A stretch of DNA of 63,675 bases from Confluentibacter flavum (GTDB taxonomy: Bacteria; Bacteroidota; Bacteroidia; Flavobacteriales; Flavobacteriaceae): NCBI RefSeq assembly GCF_002843175.1, contig NZ_PJEO01000042.1:1-63675 (forward strand), written 5' to 3'. A model generated the notes under the pieces. It had not been told where the DNA came from. It saw only the letters and a program-made list of their open reading frames with translations, and did no database searches. The position numbers and the translations under genes were made by a program. Shown here piece by piece: positions 35,417 through 45,358 of the stretch (positions are counted from its first letter, which is position 1; each line of letters opens with the position of its first letter).

Positions 35417-36181
35417 TTAAGAGTTTTTATCAATAATTTCTTTTGCCAAACTTAAGTAATTACTAGCTCCTTTGCTAGATGCATCGTAATTAATTATATT
35501 TTCACCATAACTAGGTGCTTCGCTTAGCCTTACATTACGTTGAATAATGGTTTGGAATACCATATTATTAAAGTGTTTTTGCACCTCTTCAACAACTTGG
35601 TTTGACAATCTTAAACGTGCATCGTACATGGTAAGCAATAAGCCTTCAATATCTAATTCTGGATTATGAATTTTTTGAACACTTTTTATCGTGTTTAACA
35701 ACTTGCCCAAACCTTCCAATGCAAAATATTCACATTGTATAGGAATAATAACTGCATCAGCTGCGGTTAATGCATTAAGAGTTAATAAACCTAAAGAAGG
35801 GGCACAGTCAATGATGATAAAATCATAATCGTTTTTAATGTCGGCCAATGCTTTTTTAAGCATGTATTCGCGAGCTTCCTTATCAACAAGTTCAATTTCA
35901 ATAGCCACTAAATCTATGTGGGACGGGATGATGTCTAAATTAGGCGTATTTGTTTTTATTATGGCTTCTCTGGCTGTGCTTGAATGTTCTAAGAGTTGAT
36001 AGGTACCTATTTCTATGGATTCAACGTCTATTCCTATTCCGGAGGTTGCATTTGCCTGAGGGTCAGCATCAATAAGTAACACTTTTTTTTCTAAAACACC
36101 AAGAGAGGCTGCTAAGTTAATAGATGTTGTTGTTTTTCCAACACCTCCTTTTTGGTTTGCAATGGCAATGATTTTACCCAT
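35417..36181 (-). CDS. parA: chromosome-partitioning ATPase ParA (Soj)
   Basis: The 254-residue MinD/ParA ATPase has the deviant Walker A KGGVGKTT at residues 11-18, DADPQANA and the Walker B DFIIIDCAPSLG. It has no N-terminal HTH, so it is the chromosomal rather than the plasmid-autoregulating form. It heads the minus-strand operon through parB, DUF5683, dapB, lepB, wbqC and DUF6122. Confidence 0.96.
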   Translation of the reverse strand: MGKIIAIANQKGGVGKTTTSINLAASLGVLEKKVLLIDADPQANATSGIGIDVESIEIGTYQLLEHSSTAREAIIKTNTPNLDIIPSHIDLVAIEIELVDKEAREYMLKKALADIKNDYDFIIIDCAPSLGLLTLNALTAADAVIIPIQCEYFALEGLGKLLNTIKSVQKIHNPELDIEGLLLTMYDARLRLSNQVVEEVQKHFNNMVFQTIIQRNVRLSEAPSYGENIINYDASSKGASNYLSLAKEIIDKNS

Positions 36182-36487
36182 CGAATGATTTGGTTTTATT
36201 AGCGGTAAAAATACGATTATTTATGAGGAATAAAAACTCAGCTTATTAATAATAGATGAGTTTTTTAAAATGCTTGGATGATCATGCATTTTAAGGGGAT
36301 TATTAATTTTGACAAAATGTAATAAAATTCATAATTTTTTGTTTCGAATAAAGAATTTAAGTTTTATATTTATAAAAATTAAAAAATAGATTAAATATGA
36401 AATGAGCATGACTTAAAAATTGGTCGCACAAACTGATTTCGATATGCGAATAACATATGACAAATAAAAATCAATAAATATCTACAT
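36182..36487. other. divergent intergenic region, parA to M16 protease
   Basis: This is 306 A+T-rich bases between divergent genes. TATTTTTA on the minus strand near 36210 may be a parA -7 box. The rest shows no gene or hairpin that I can support. Confidence 0.4.
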
Positions 36488-39256
36488 ATGAAAAACATCA
36501 ATCAAAATCTTAATGCTTTTGCGCTTTTAGTGATGCTATTAGTGGCTTCCATAACGTATGCGCAAATTAAAGAAACAGCCACTGTTGAAGGTATTACGGA
36601 ATACCAACTGGAAAATGGGTTAAAAGTACTTTTGTTTCCCGATAATTCATCGCAAACCATAACTGTAAACATTACCTATTTAGTAGGATCGCGCCACGAA
36701 GGTTATGGAGAAAAAGGTATGGCTCATTTATTGGAGCACATGTTGTTTAAAGGTTCCACCAACCATCCAGATATTCCGAAAGAGTTAACACAATATGGGG
36801 CAAGGCCAAACGGAACCACGTATTTTGACAGAACAAATTATTTTGAGGCTTTTAATGCGAATGATGAAAATTTGGAATGGGCATTAGATTTGGAAGCCGA
36901 TAGAATGGTTAATTCATTCATAGCCAAAAAAGATTTGGAATCTGAATTTTCAGTAGTTAGAAATGAATTTGAAAGTGGTGAGAATTCACCTTCTAATGTT
37001 TTAAGACTTAAAGTAATAAACACGGCATATCTATGGCACAACTATGGTTCTGCAACTATTGGTAATCGTTCTGATATAGAGCGTGTTCCTATTGAAAATT
37101 TACAAGCTTTTTACAAAAAGTATTATCGTCCAGATAATGCGGTGTTAATGGTTACAGGAAAATTTGAGAAAGATAAAATCTTGGCTTTGATTGAGAAAAA
37201 GTTTTCAGGTATTAAAAATCCCGAAATTCCATTAAGAGATATTCCTACTATAGAGCCGGCCCAGGATGGTGAAAAAAGAGTGACCCTTAGCCGTGTAGGT
37301 GATTTGCAAATTGTATCGGCATTATATCATATTCCAGCTGGATCGCACGAAGATTATGCTGCAATGGCTATTGCTGAGGAAATTTTAACGGACCAGCCTT
37401 CCGGTAGATTATACAAGGCCTTAATTGATGGGAAAAAAGCAGCTTCGGTATATTCTTATTCGCCATTTACTAAAGAACCTTCTTTTTTGTATTTTAATGT
37501 TGATGTGCCTTCCGATAAATCTTTACAAGAAGCTGAGACCACTTTATTGTCAGTTCTAGATGGTTTTGTAGAAACACCTGTGACCGAAGAAGAAGTTAAC
37601 AGAGCAAAAGCCAATTTATTGAAACAATACGATCAAATTAGTAGAAATTCGGCTTATTTAGGCACTTATATGAGTGAGTTTATTGGTGCCGGAGATTGGA
37701 GACTTTCTTTTATTCTACGCGATAGGGTAGAAAGTATGACTGCCGATAAAGTGAATGCTGCCATACAACGCTATTTAATAAACACAAATAGAACCGTTGG
37801 GAATTTTATACCTAGTAAAGAACCCATTCGTGTAGAAATCGAACATACCGAAGGATTGGAAGCTTTGGTTTCAAACTATAAAGGGAAAGAAGGTTATGGT
37901 GCTGGTGAAGCTTTTGATGTGTCGTATGAGAATATCCAAAATAGATTAGATACAGGCTTACTTCCAAAAAGCCCTATAGAATATGGCTTTATTAAAAAGG
38001 ATAATCGTGGTAAATCGGTAACCTTAAGATTCATGGTAAGAACTGGTAACGTAGATGATTTTATGAATAAAGGGAAAGTAGCTAGTTATACTTTGAGAAT
38101 GTTAAATAAAGGTACTCAAAATAATTCGAGGCAGGATATTGAGGATAAATTGAGTGCCATAAAATCATCAGTTTTTTTTAATGGTTCAAATGGTAAAGTT
38201 GCAGCAACTATAAATACAACCGAAGAGCATTTAATGGAAGCGCTTGATTTAATGACAGATATGCTTAAATACCCAAAGTTTGATGAAGCAGAATTGGAAA
38301 AACTTAAAACCCAAGAGTTAGCCAGCATCGAAGCAAATAAAACAGAACCAAATTATTTGGCAAGCAAAAATCTGGCATTGATAAATCAAAAATATGAAAG
38401 AGGGCATCCACTTCATGTTAATACCATAGCAGAAGATATTGAAGATGTTAATGCTGTCACTATTAAAGCTTTACAGGATTATCATGCTACATTTTTTGGA
38501 CTTTCAAATAGTGCAACCTTAGTGGCTATTGGTAATATTGATGAACAAGCCTTGAAACTTTATTTTGAAAAGGAATTTGCCGATTATAAATCTGATAAAC
38601 CTTATACACCAATTTCAAATAAATTTACACCCAATAATGTGGCTAATGAAAAAATCAAAACACCAGACAAAAAGAATGCTATTAGTATAGGTGTTTTAAA
38701 TGCAGAAGTTAGTCAAAATGATGAAGATTATGCGGCTCTTCAAATTGCTGGTGAGATTTTTGGTGGTGGCTTCATAACTTCAAGAATCGCAACGCGTTTA
38801 CGGCAAAAAGACGGTGTTAGTTATGGTGCTGGGGGACAGTTAAGTGTAGATGCCGATAAAAATGACAAGAATTCTTCAATATTGGTTTATGCCATTTATG
38901 CTCCAGAAAATGCAGCTAAAGTACAAGCGGGTTTTAAAGAAGAAATTGAACGTTTTATAAAAGATGGGATTACTGAGGATGAATTAAAAGTGGCGGTTAC
39001 AAGTTGGGTGCAAGGAGAAAATGTGTCGAGGGCAAAAGATGGTGAGCTCACAGAAACTATAAACAATAATTTATATTATGATAGAGATATGATGTTTCAT
39101 AAAAGTATTGAAGATAAAGTGACAAGCTTAACAGTTGAAGATGTCAATAAAGTGATAAAAAAATACTTTAAAACCCTTGATAAATGGACTGTAGTTAATG
39201 CAGGTGATTTTGTAGAAGATGCCGACATTAAAAGTACAGATAAAAAAGTGGATTAA
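36488..39256 (+). CDS. M16 (insulinase/pitrilysin) zinc metalloprotease, secreted
   Basis: The 922-residue protein has a signal peptide (1-26, ending ASITYAQ) and two M16 halves. The first half carries the inverted zinc motif HLLEHMLFKG near residue 82; the second (about 500-910) lacks it and has the R/Y substrate-binding pattern RLRQKDGVSYGAGG. This is the expected active/inactive pair in a single chain. It probably degrades peptides in the periplasm. It is monocistronic, ending at the terminator at 39301-39332. Confidence 0.93.
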   Translation: MKNINQNLNAFALLVMLLVASITYAQIKETATVEGITEYQLENGLKVLLFPDNSSQTITVNITYLVGSRHEGYGEKGMAHLLEHMLFKGSTNHPDIPKELTQYGARPNGTTYFDRTNYFEAFNANDENLEWALDLEADRMVNSFIAKKDLESEFSVVRNEFESGENSPSNVLRLKVINTAYLWHNYGSATIGNRSDIERVPIENLQAFYKKYYRPDNAVLMVTGKFEKDKILALIEKKFSGIKNPEIPLRDIPTIEPAQDGEKRVTLSRVGDLQIVSALYHIPAGSHEDYAAMAIAEEILTDQPSGRLYKALIDGKKAASVYSYSPFTKEPSFLYFNVDVPSDKSLQEAETTLLSVLDGFVETPVTEEEVNRAKANLLKQYDQISRNSAYLGTYMSEFIGAGDWRLSFILRDRVESMTADKVNAAIQRYLINTNRTVGNFIPSKEPIRVEIEHTEGLEALVSNYKGKEGYGAGEAFDVSYENIQNRLDTGLLPKSPIEYGFIKKDNRGKSVTLRFMVRTGNVDDFMNKGKVASYTLRMLNKGTQNNSRQDIEDKLSAIKSSVFFNGSNGKVAATINTTEEHLMEALDLMTDMLKYPKFDEAELEKLKTQELASIEANKTEPNYLASKNLALINQKYERGHPLHVNTIAEDIEDVNAVTIKALQDYHATFFGLSNSATLVAIGNIDEQALKLYFEKEFADYKSDKPYTPISNKFTPNNVANEKIKTPDKKNAISIGVLNAEVSQNDEDYAALQIAGEIFGGGFITSRIATRLRQKDGVSYGAGGQLSVDADKNDKNSSILVYAIYAPENAAKVQAGFKEEIERFIKDGITEDELKVAVTSWVQGENVSRAKDGELTETINNNLYYDRDMMFHKSIEDKVTSLTVEDVNKVIKKYFKTLDKWTVVNAGDFVEDADIKSTDKKVD

Positions 39257-39300
39257 TTTTTTGTGTCAACTTAACTTCGACTCGACATTTTAAAACAGAC

Positions 39301-39332
39301 AAAAGCCAGATTAAAATAATCTGGCTTTTTTT
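39301..39332. terminator. bidirectional terminator between the M16 gene and lpxD
   Basis: AAAGCCAGATTA pairs with TAATCTGGCTTT around a short A loop, with A and T runs on the outside. It lies between convergent stops at 39256 and 39357. Confidence 0.85.
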
Positions 39333-39356
39333 ATTGTTGTTGTTTTTGAACAAAAC

Positions 39357-40349
39357 TCAACTTTTGCCTAACCGCTTCATGGCTACCCATTGTTTTAGCA
39401 TTTCCCTGGCTTCTTGGGCAGGATAGCCCAGAACCGTTTGACCCGCAGCAACATCTCCCATAACACCAGAGCCTGCACCTACGGTTGCTCCAGAATGTAT
39501 AGTCGTATGGTCTTTTATGGAGGCACTGCCCCCAATTATCACACCATCTCCTAAAGTTACAGAACCTGCCAAGCCACTATGTCCGGCCATGATGCAAGAA
39601 CGTCCCATAATACTATTATGGGCTATTTGCACCAAATTATCAATTTTACAACCATCCCCAACAATAGTTGAGCTAAACTTGGCTCGATCCACACACGAGT
39701 TAGCGCCTATTTCAACATAATGCCCAATAATAACATTGCCTATCTGTGGTATTTTTGTTAGGCCTCTACCATCATCACTCGGGCGATATCCAAAGCCATC
39801 AGCACCAATACTCACATTAGTATGGAAAATACAATGGCTTCCAATAATACATCGCTCCCGAATGACTGTTCCCGACCAAACAATGGTAAAGTCTCCAATA
39901 GTGGTTTCATCAAACACACATACATTAGGATATAAAATAACGTTGTTTCCTAAAACTACATCTTTGCCTATATAACAATTAGCACCTATTTTACAACCGT
40001 TACCTATGGTAGCGGATTTATGAATAACAGCTGTAGGGTGGATATCAACCTCAAATTCTGGGGATTCCGGATTGAATAGCTCTAAAACTTTTGCCATCGC
40101 CAAATCGGCATTCTTGACTTTAATAATAGCGCAATTTTCTTTATGTTCTAAAGTTAAGTTGTCATTTACAATAACAGCACAAGCTTTTGAGTCTGCCCAC
40201 TGTTTTATATATTTTGTGCTTCCTATAAATGTAATTTGTGTATTGGTAGCTTTTTTTAGTTCCTCAGGACCTGTAATTTGTTGTGTGGTATGTCCAACTA
40301 GTTCGCCTTTTAAAACGTCGTTAATTTCATTAATTGTATAAGACTTCAT
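39357..40349 (-). CDS. lpxD: UDP-3-O-acylglucosamine N-acyltransferase LpxD
   Basis: The 330-residue trimeric left-handed beta-helix enzyme adds the N-linked acyl chain in lipid A synthesis. The N-terminal uridine-binding domain (about 1-100) is followed by hexapeptide repeats (about 105-310). The catalytic His is in AHNSIMGRSCIMAGHSG, next to the acyl-chain region. Other lpx genes are not adjacent, so this may be a second LpxD of the type found singly in Bacteroidota. Confidence 0.93.
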   Translation of the reverse strand: MKSYTINEINDVLKGELVGHTTQQITGPEELKKATNTQITFIGSTKYIKQWADSKACAVIVNDNLTLEHKENCAIIKVKNADLAMAKVLELFNPESPEFEVDIHPTAVIHKSATIGNGCKIGANCYIGKDVVLGNNVILYPNVCVFDETTIGDFTIVWSGTVIRERCIIGSHCIFHTNVSIGADGFGYRPSDDGRGLTKIPQIGNVIIGHYVEIGANSCVDRAKFSSTIVGDGCKIDNLVQIAHNSIMGRSCIMAGHSGLAGSVTLGDGVIIGGSASIKDHTTIHSGATVGAGSGVMGDVAAGQTVLGYPAQEAREMLKQWVAMKRLGKS

Positions 40350-40422
40350 AAGTGGGTTTTTAGATTAGTTTGGTTGGATTGTTTGGTAAATCTAATGGAA
40401 ATATTTGTAAAAATGCCTTTAA

Positions 40423-41595
40423 CTAATCGTCAATTCTATTGTCATCAAATGCTGAAGGCAATAATTTTGGGATGAATTTTATAACCAAAGGCAGTAATAA
40501 TGCACCGCCTGGAAGCATAAATATAGCAAGACTCGGTATAGATTTAAAAATATCCAAAAGCTGTTCTTGTACTTTTTTTTGTTCTTTTGGTGTTAGATCC
40601 CTCCTGGTAGACTGTGTGAGAAGAACCATTAATTCCTTACTGTTTTTTAACTCTTGGTACAAACGTTTGCTATTTCTAGTAATGAGTTTCATGACCATTT
40701 TACTCGAGTTGTCGTAAAAACTATGTACGATGTTTTTTGAGCTCAACAAGGCAATATCATTTTTATGTTTAGTATAAAATTGATTGATAGCTAAAATAGA
40801 TTCTTTAATTCTATCTGGTGTAATATGTAAGTCCGTACCTAATTGAACGAGAAATTGTTGTTCTTTTTTATCAATTTTTAAATCGCTCCAAGTCGCCATG
40901 CACGCTAAATCCAGAACGTAATAGGTCTCGGTCGTGTTTCTTATATAACCGATGGCTTCAGGGTATTTTAAATGCGTATCATCTTGATACCTTAGTGAAG
41001 CATCAAAAAGCTTTATTAAACTTTCGTCGTAGTGGTTTTTGCTTTTTTTAGAATTTAAAGCATCCAAAGAAATGAACGCAATAGACGCCTCTAGATTTTT
41101 AATATGGGTTATTGAAATATTTTCCCGATTTAAATATTCTTGATAGGCCAATAGGTCAATATATAACAACGCATTTATAATAAAGTAGTTGAAATTTTTG
41201 GTAATAACATTGGTGTCTATTTGAATGCGCTTATTTATGATTTTTTCAAGAAGGTCATGAGAATTTTTATTACCCAGTAAATCCTTAAAAAAAGATGTTT
41301 TATGCTCGTTGATTATTTTATAAAAATCTACAACGGTTTCAATAAAGGCTTTTTTCGAATTTGTATTGCTGTGAATATAAAGAAAAGATAATAATAAATT
41401 GACTTTACAAAGCTCTTCTTCGGTAAGATCATTCTTATGTATGGTATTGGCAATCACTTCCACATTGCTGCCATATATAAAGCCACACGTTCTCAGGGCA
41501 TCATAAAATTCAATGTCATTCAACTCCAAGAATGAATTGTTCTTAACAACGTCTTTGAGTAATTTTTTTATCCAACCATTAGCTGATGGATTCAT
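40423..41595 (-). CDS. LETM1-related protein
   Basis: The 390-residue protein has a central helical region (about 220-300, with a TerB-like ACMATWSDLKIDKKEQQFL) and a C-terminal LETM1-like segment, LTPKEQKKVQEQLLDIFKSI followed by a hydrophobic Pro/Leu-rich hairpin. Flavobacterial homologues carry the label LETM1-related biofilm-associated protein. Function here is inferred only by similarity of that segment. It is monocistronic with a good promoter. Confidence 0.72.
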   Translation of the reverse strand: MNPSANGWIKKLLKDVVKNNSFLELNDIEFYDALRTCGFIYGSNVEVIANTIHKNDLTEEELCKVNLLLSFLYIHSNTNSKKAFIETVVDFYKIINEHKTSFFKDLLGNKNSHDLLEKIINKRIQIDTNVITKNFNYFIINALLYIDLLAYQEYLNRENISITHIKNLEASIAFISLDALNSKKSKNHYDESLIKLFDASLRYQDDTHLKYPEAIGYIRNTTETYYVLDLACMATWSDLKIDKKEQQFLVQLGTDLHITPDRIKESILAINQFYTKHKNDIALLSSKNIVHSFYDNSSKMVMKLITRNSKRLYQELKNSKELMVLLTQSTRRDLTPKEQKKVQEQLLDIFKSIPSLAIFMLPGGALLLPLVIKFIPKLLPSAFDDNRIDD

Positions 41596-41615
41596 GGCTT
41601 TATTTCTTTTTGCTG

Positions 41616-41648
41616 CAAAAGTAATGTTTTAGAGGTGAAATTTGCAAA
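41616..41648 (-). promoter_or_regulatory. promoter of the LETM1-related gene
   Basis: On the minus strand TTTG (41645-41648) and TACTTTTG (41616-41623) are 21 bases apart, an excellent match to the Bacteroidota consensus. The start codon is about 20 bases downstream. Confidence 0.65.
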
Positions 41649-41674
41649 TTTTCATTTTAACAAATTTTTAACAA

Positions 41675-41697
41675 AACCGATGTTTTCATTATTGCGT
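41675..41697 (+). promoter_or_regulatory. possible ECF-sigma-type promoter of the DUF4331 genes
   Basis: AAC at 41675-41677 and CGT at 41695-41697 are 17 bases apart, like the AAC/CGT pattern of many ECF promoters, and the region lacks a TAnnTTTG box. There is no sigma or anti-sigma gene nearby, so this is weak. Confidence 0.25.
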
Positions 41698-41745
41698 AGG
41701 TATGAGTGAGAATCGAAAATAACAAATAACAAAATCTCAAAAATC

Positions 41746-42396
41746 ATGAAAAATTTAAAAAAAGTTTTAGGAATTGGAATTATAGCGATAGCTGGATTCT
41801 TAGTAGTAGTAGCGGCAGACCATATAGATGCGCCTGCCGTTCAAGGCGGTAACAGTGATGTTACCGATTTTTATGCCTTTCAAGGTGAGAATACGAACAA
41901 TATGGTGTTTGTGGCCAACGTACAAGGCTTGTTAAGCCCTGCAGCAACTAGCAATGCTTCTTTTAGCGAAAATGTTTTAATTGAATTTAATATTGACAAC
42001 GATGGCGATTTTGTTGAAGATTTGGTAATTCAAGCCATTCCTAGAAATGGTAAAATGTATTTCTTTGGACCTGTGGCTCCTTCACAAACAGGACTTAATA
42101 GTACCATTGCTGTAACATCAGCTGTCGGTGGAGTCGTTGATATTACTACAGGATCTAATGCTGTGGTGGCAACAAATGCTGGAATGAGCTTTTTTGCTGG
42201 CCCGAGAGACGACCCCTTCTTTTTTGACTTTGCCCAATACTCTCAAATCATTGGCGGTATGGCAACAAGTTTTAACAATCCAGGGTCTGATACGTTTGCA
42301 GGAAGCAATGTACTATCTGTTGTAGTTGAAGTGCCAAAATCCTTGATTGGTGGTTCAGGAACTATAAACACTTGGGTAGAATCAAAAACAAAATAA
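41746..42396 (+). CDS. DUF4331 family protein, N-terminal-type half
   Basis: The 216-residue protein has a signal peptide or anchor (1-24) and then a DUF4331 opening, ADHIDAPAVQGGNSDVTDFY, where the His/Asp residues suggest a metal site. At 216 residues it is about half the length of many DUF4331 proteins; the following gene encodes another part. Location is probably periplasmic or at the cell surface. The function of DUF4331 is unknown. Confidence 0.8.
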   Translation: MKNLKKVLGIGIIAIAGFLVVVAADHIDAPAVQGGNSDVTDFYAFQGENTNNMVFVANVQGLLSPAATSNASFSENVLIEFNIDNDGDFVEDLVIQAIPRNGKMYFFGPVAPSQTGLNSTIAVTSAVGGVVDITTGSNAVVATNAGMSFFAGPRDDPFFFDFAQYSQIIGGMATSFNNPGSDTFAGSNVLSVVVEVPKSLIGGSGTINTWVESKTK

Positions 42397-42423
42397 TAAC
42401 AAATAATCTTAAAAATTAATATT

Positions 42424-42978
42424 ATGAAAAATATAAATATAGTAGCATTGGCTATAGCAGTTTCGTTAATGGCATTTAATTGCAATAATGATGGTGATAA
42501 TAAAATACCGACTGGTCCAGATTTTTCGGGAACTTACACCCAAGCAGATCAAATGGGTAGACCAGCCGTAAACACGGTATTTGTGTCTTCTGGAAGCAAA
42601 GATATGTTTAATACAACTATACCTTCAGCTCAAAACGCAGCATTTCAAAGTATGTTTGAAACTAATTTAACAGCTTTAAGTCCAGCCTATGCAAATCCAG
42701 GCGATCAAAATGCACTAGGACTTGATGCCGCTGCTTTCACAGGGGTATTGGCGACCGATGTTTTAAATGTGTCTTTAGATGGAACCACCACATTTTTTGA
42801 TGGAACCAATGTGCTAACTGGTCGTAACCTAAGTGATGATGTGATTACCGTAGAATTACTTCTAATTTTTGGTGGTGAAGATTTTACTGAAAATCCAACC
42901 TTAAGTGATGACCATGTAGATGCAAATGATAAACCTTTTTTGACCTCATTTCCATATTTAGCATCCCCTTGGATGTAG
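42424..42978 (+). CDS. DUF4331-like lipoprotein, second half-type
   Basis: The 184-residue protein has a lipobox (FNCNN, Cys about 20) and a sequence like the C-terminal part of DUF4331 proteins: QMGRPAVNTVF, a long middle and the final LSDDHVDANDKPFLTSFPYL. It lies 27 bases after the previous gene, so together they may form one two-chain DUF4331 unit. This is inference from order and partial similarity. Confidence 0.75.
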   Translation: MKNINIVALAIAVSLMAFNCNNDGDNKIPTGPDFSGTYTQADQMGRPAVNTVFVSSGSKDMFNTTIPSAQNAAFQSMFETNLTALSPAYANPGDQNALGLDAAAFTGVLATDVLNVSLDGTTTFFDGTNVLTGRNLSDDVITVELLLIFGGEDFTENPTLSDDHVDANDKPFLTSFPYLASPWM

Positions 42979-42993
42979 TTTAAATGTCCTTAA

Positions 42994-43026
42994 ATCAGAG
43001 TATGCTGCCTACAGGCATACTCTGAT
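42994..43026 (+). other. strong hairpin between the DUF4331 pair and the TPR gene
   Basis: ATCAGAGTATGC (42994-43005) and GCATACTCTGAT (43015-43026) form a perfect 12-pair stem with a nine-base loop. There is no T run, so it may be an RNA-stability element or a partial terminator within the operon. Confidence 0.7.
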
Positions 43027-43067
43027 ATATTACCTACAAAAAACAAAACCTAATAAAAACAACGATT

Positions 43068-44360
43068 ATGACACGTCATTTTAACCTTATTATATGTGCT
43101 TTGTTACTACTAATTAATAGTTGTAAAGAAGCCCCTAAAAAAATTACAGACTCAATAGATTACAATGTGTATTTAACACCTGTTGAGAACGAGATGCTGC
43201 AATTAACCCAAGAGGATTTTAAGTTTTGGGAAGAAAAGCTAGAAAAAGAACCTGCACAGTTTCCTTATATGGTTAAGGCTGCAGCATCTCAATCTCAATT
43301 ATTTAAAGAAACTGGCCATATTGAAGCATTAATTCAAGCAGAGCAAAAATTAGTTCAAGCCAATGAAAAAACAAATTATAACACACCTAGTTATTTAAGA
43401 GCTTTGGCAAGAAATTACATCTCTCAACATAGATTCCAAGAAGCGCTAGCTATATTAAAAAAAGCTGAAATTATTGGAGAGGGTTTAAGCGCAACACAAA
43501 AAATGCTTTTTGATGTGCATCTGGAATTGGGCAATGTGGATAAAGCAAAAGCATATTTAAACAAAATTGAAAATTATAAAGATTTTGATTTTCTTATTCG
43601 TTTATCAAAATGGAGCGACCATAATGGTGATTTGGATAAAGCTATTTTGTATTTAGAAAAAGCGACTGAAATGGTTGAGTCTTCTCAAGATAAATGGTTA
43701 ATGCAATGGGCATATACTAATTTGGCTGATTTTTATGGGCATAACGGACAAATTTCAGCGTCTTATAATTACTATTTAAAAAGCTTAAAGTTAAATCCTA
43801 ATGATGCGTATGCTAAAAAAGGAATTGCATGGATTGTTTATTCTTATGAACGGAATCCTAAAGAAGCTTTACGAATTTTAGATGCCATCATGGTGCAACA
43901 TAAATCACCGGATTATTATTTGTTAAAAGCTGAGATAGCGGAGTATATGAATGATTACAATGCGAAACAAACTTATTTGGAATCTTATTTTGCTGAGGTC
44001 AAAAATGACTATTATGGCCATATGTATAATGCTTACAATGCGATTCTTTATACTGAAGACTTAAACAAGATTAAAGAAGCCACTGATATAGCCTTAACAG
44101 AAATTAAAAACAGGCCTACACCACAATCTTATAGTTTGTTAGCTTGGGCATATTTTAATTATGGAGATGCTAAGGAAGCCTTAAAGATTATGGAAGAACA
44201 TGTGGCCAATAAAACCTATAGTCCAGAAACATTATTCCATTTAGCTAAAGTTTATAAAGCCAATGGAAAAGTAAAAGAGGCCGAAGCTTTAAAAGAAGAA
44301 TTGTTAAAAAGCACTTTTGAATTAGGCCCATTAATGGAACAAAGAATTAATAACATTTAA
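43068..44360 (+). CDS. tetratricopeptide-repeat lipoprotein
   Basis: The 430-residue protein has a lipobox (INSCKE, Cys about 19) and several TPR units between about 65 and 420 (for example YLRALARNYISQHRFQEALA, AYTNLADFYGHNGQISASYN, LAWAYFNYGDAKEALKIMEE). It probably scaffolds other proteins on the periplasmic side. It follows the DUF4331 pair by about 90 bases, which suggests a shared job in that otherwise uncharacterised system. Confidence 0.85.
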   Translation: MTRHFNLIICALLLLINSCKEAPKKITDSIDYNVYLTPVENEMLQLTQEDFKFWEEKLEKEPAQFPYMVKAAASQSQLFKETGHIEALIQAEQKLVQANEKTNYNTPSYLRALARNYISQHRFQEALAILKKAEIIGEGLSATQKMLFDVHLELGNVDKAKAYLNKIENYKDFDFLIRLSKWSDHNGDLDKAILYLEKATEMVESSQDKWLMQWAYTNLADFYGHNGQISASYNYYLKSLKLNPNDAYAKKGIAWIVYSYERNPKEALRILDAIMVQHKSPDYYLLKAEIAEYMNDYNAKQTYLESYFAEVKNDYYGHMYNAYNAILYTEDLNKIKEATDIALTEIKNRPTPQSYSLLAWAYFNYGDAKEALKIMEEHVANKTYSPETLFHLAKVYKANGKVKEAEALKEELLKSTFELGPLMEQRINNI

Positions 44361-44484
44361 TAACAATTCATTTTTAAAAAAGCTTGTATGGGATTGACTA
44401 TTAATTTGAGGGAGTTAATAAATGAAGTGAAAATTCAATTTTAAGGTAACCTAAAGTTTGGTTTTGGGTTTTTTTGTTAGGTGG

Positions 44485-44519
44485 AAAGTTGCCCGGTTAC
44501 AGATATAATCGGGCACTTT
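44485..44519. terminator. possible bidirectional terminator hairpin
   Basis: AAAGTTGCCCGGTT and AATCGGGCACTTT pair with one G·T and one bulge. It lies between the TPR gene end (44360) and the convergent esterase end (44540). The T run after it is interrupted. Confidence 0.55.
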
Positions 44520-44539
44520 CTTTATGTTAAAGTGTGTTT

Positions 44540-45358
44540 TTAGCGCTTAAAAGTATCATTAAAGAAAACCAGTTGATATTTAATGGCATTTGTCCAATAA
44601 TTCCAATTATGTGTTCCAGGTCTTTCTATATAATCGTGAGCAATGTTTCTCTCAACTAATTTATCATGAAGTCTTTTATTATCATCAAAAAAGAAATCAT
44701 CATACCCACAGTCTATAATGATTTTTAAATCGGCATCCAGTAAATAAACCAAATTGATAACACTATTTTTTTCCCAATTTTCTTTGTTCTCAGGATAGGT
44801 CCCTAAACGTTTTTTGATATCCCAGTTGTTTGGGAAGGGACGAATATCCACACCGCCACTCATACTGCCAGTAGCGCCCCAAACATCTTGATGTTTAAAA
44901 GCAAGATATAGCGCACCGTGACCGCCCATACTTAGTCCTGTAATGGCACGACCATTTTTATTAGGGATGGTTTTATAATTCTTGTCAACACCTTCAATTA
45001 ATTCGTTAGATACATAGGTTTCATATTTCATCTGGTCATCAATAGGACTATCAAAATACCAACTGGTAACACCACCATCGGGACAAACAATCATAATATT
45101 AAAATCGTTGGCATATTGCTTAACTAAAGGCGCTTTAGAAATCCAGTCTTTAAAATTTCCTCCTGCGCCATGAAGTAAATACAATACAGGTAAACGCTGA
45201 TTATTGCTGGCATAATTATCAGGAGTAATTACCATATTTGGAATATTTTTATTCATCGATTTACTAAAAACCATCAAGGTGTCAACCTGTGATGTTGCAA
45301 CGTTTATAAAAAATACATGGATGGTTAGTAATAGGAGTGTTGTTTTTAATTTAATCAT
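44540..45358 (-). CDS. secreted alpha/beta-hydrolase, esterase D / feruloyl esterase type
   Basis: The 272-residue protein has a signal peptide (1-23) and an alpha/beta-hydrolase fold. The nucleophile elbow is GLSMGGHGA (Ser near residue 144), the oxyanion region LYLLHGAGGNFKDW and the catalytic His is in GTHNWNYW. The family includes tributyrin, S-formylglutathione and feruloyl esterases; with a signal peptide a carbohydrate-ester substrate is plausible. No carbohydrate locus is adjacent. Confidence 0.85.
   Translation of the reverse strand: MIKLKTTLLLLTIHVFFINVATSQVDTLMVFSKSMNKNIPNMVITPDNYASNNQRLPVLYLLHGAGGNFKDWISKAPLVKQYANDFNIMIVCPDGGVTSWYFDSPIDDQMKYETYVSNELIEGVDKNYKTIPNKNGRAITGLSMGGHGALYLAFKHQDVWGATGSMSGGVDIRPFPNNWDIKKRLGTYPENKENWEKNSVINLVYLLDADLKIIIDCGYDDFFFDDNKRLHDKLVERNIAHDYIERPGTHNWNYWTNAIKYQLVFFNDTFKR

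Noticed and set aside
33898-36487. parS site near parAB
   Set aside because: I looked for TGTTTCACGTGAAACA-like palindromes and saw none in this stretch or elsewhere.
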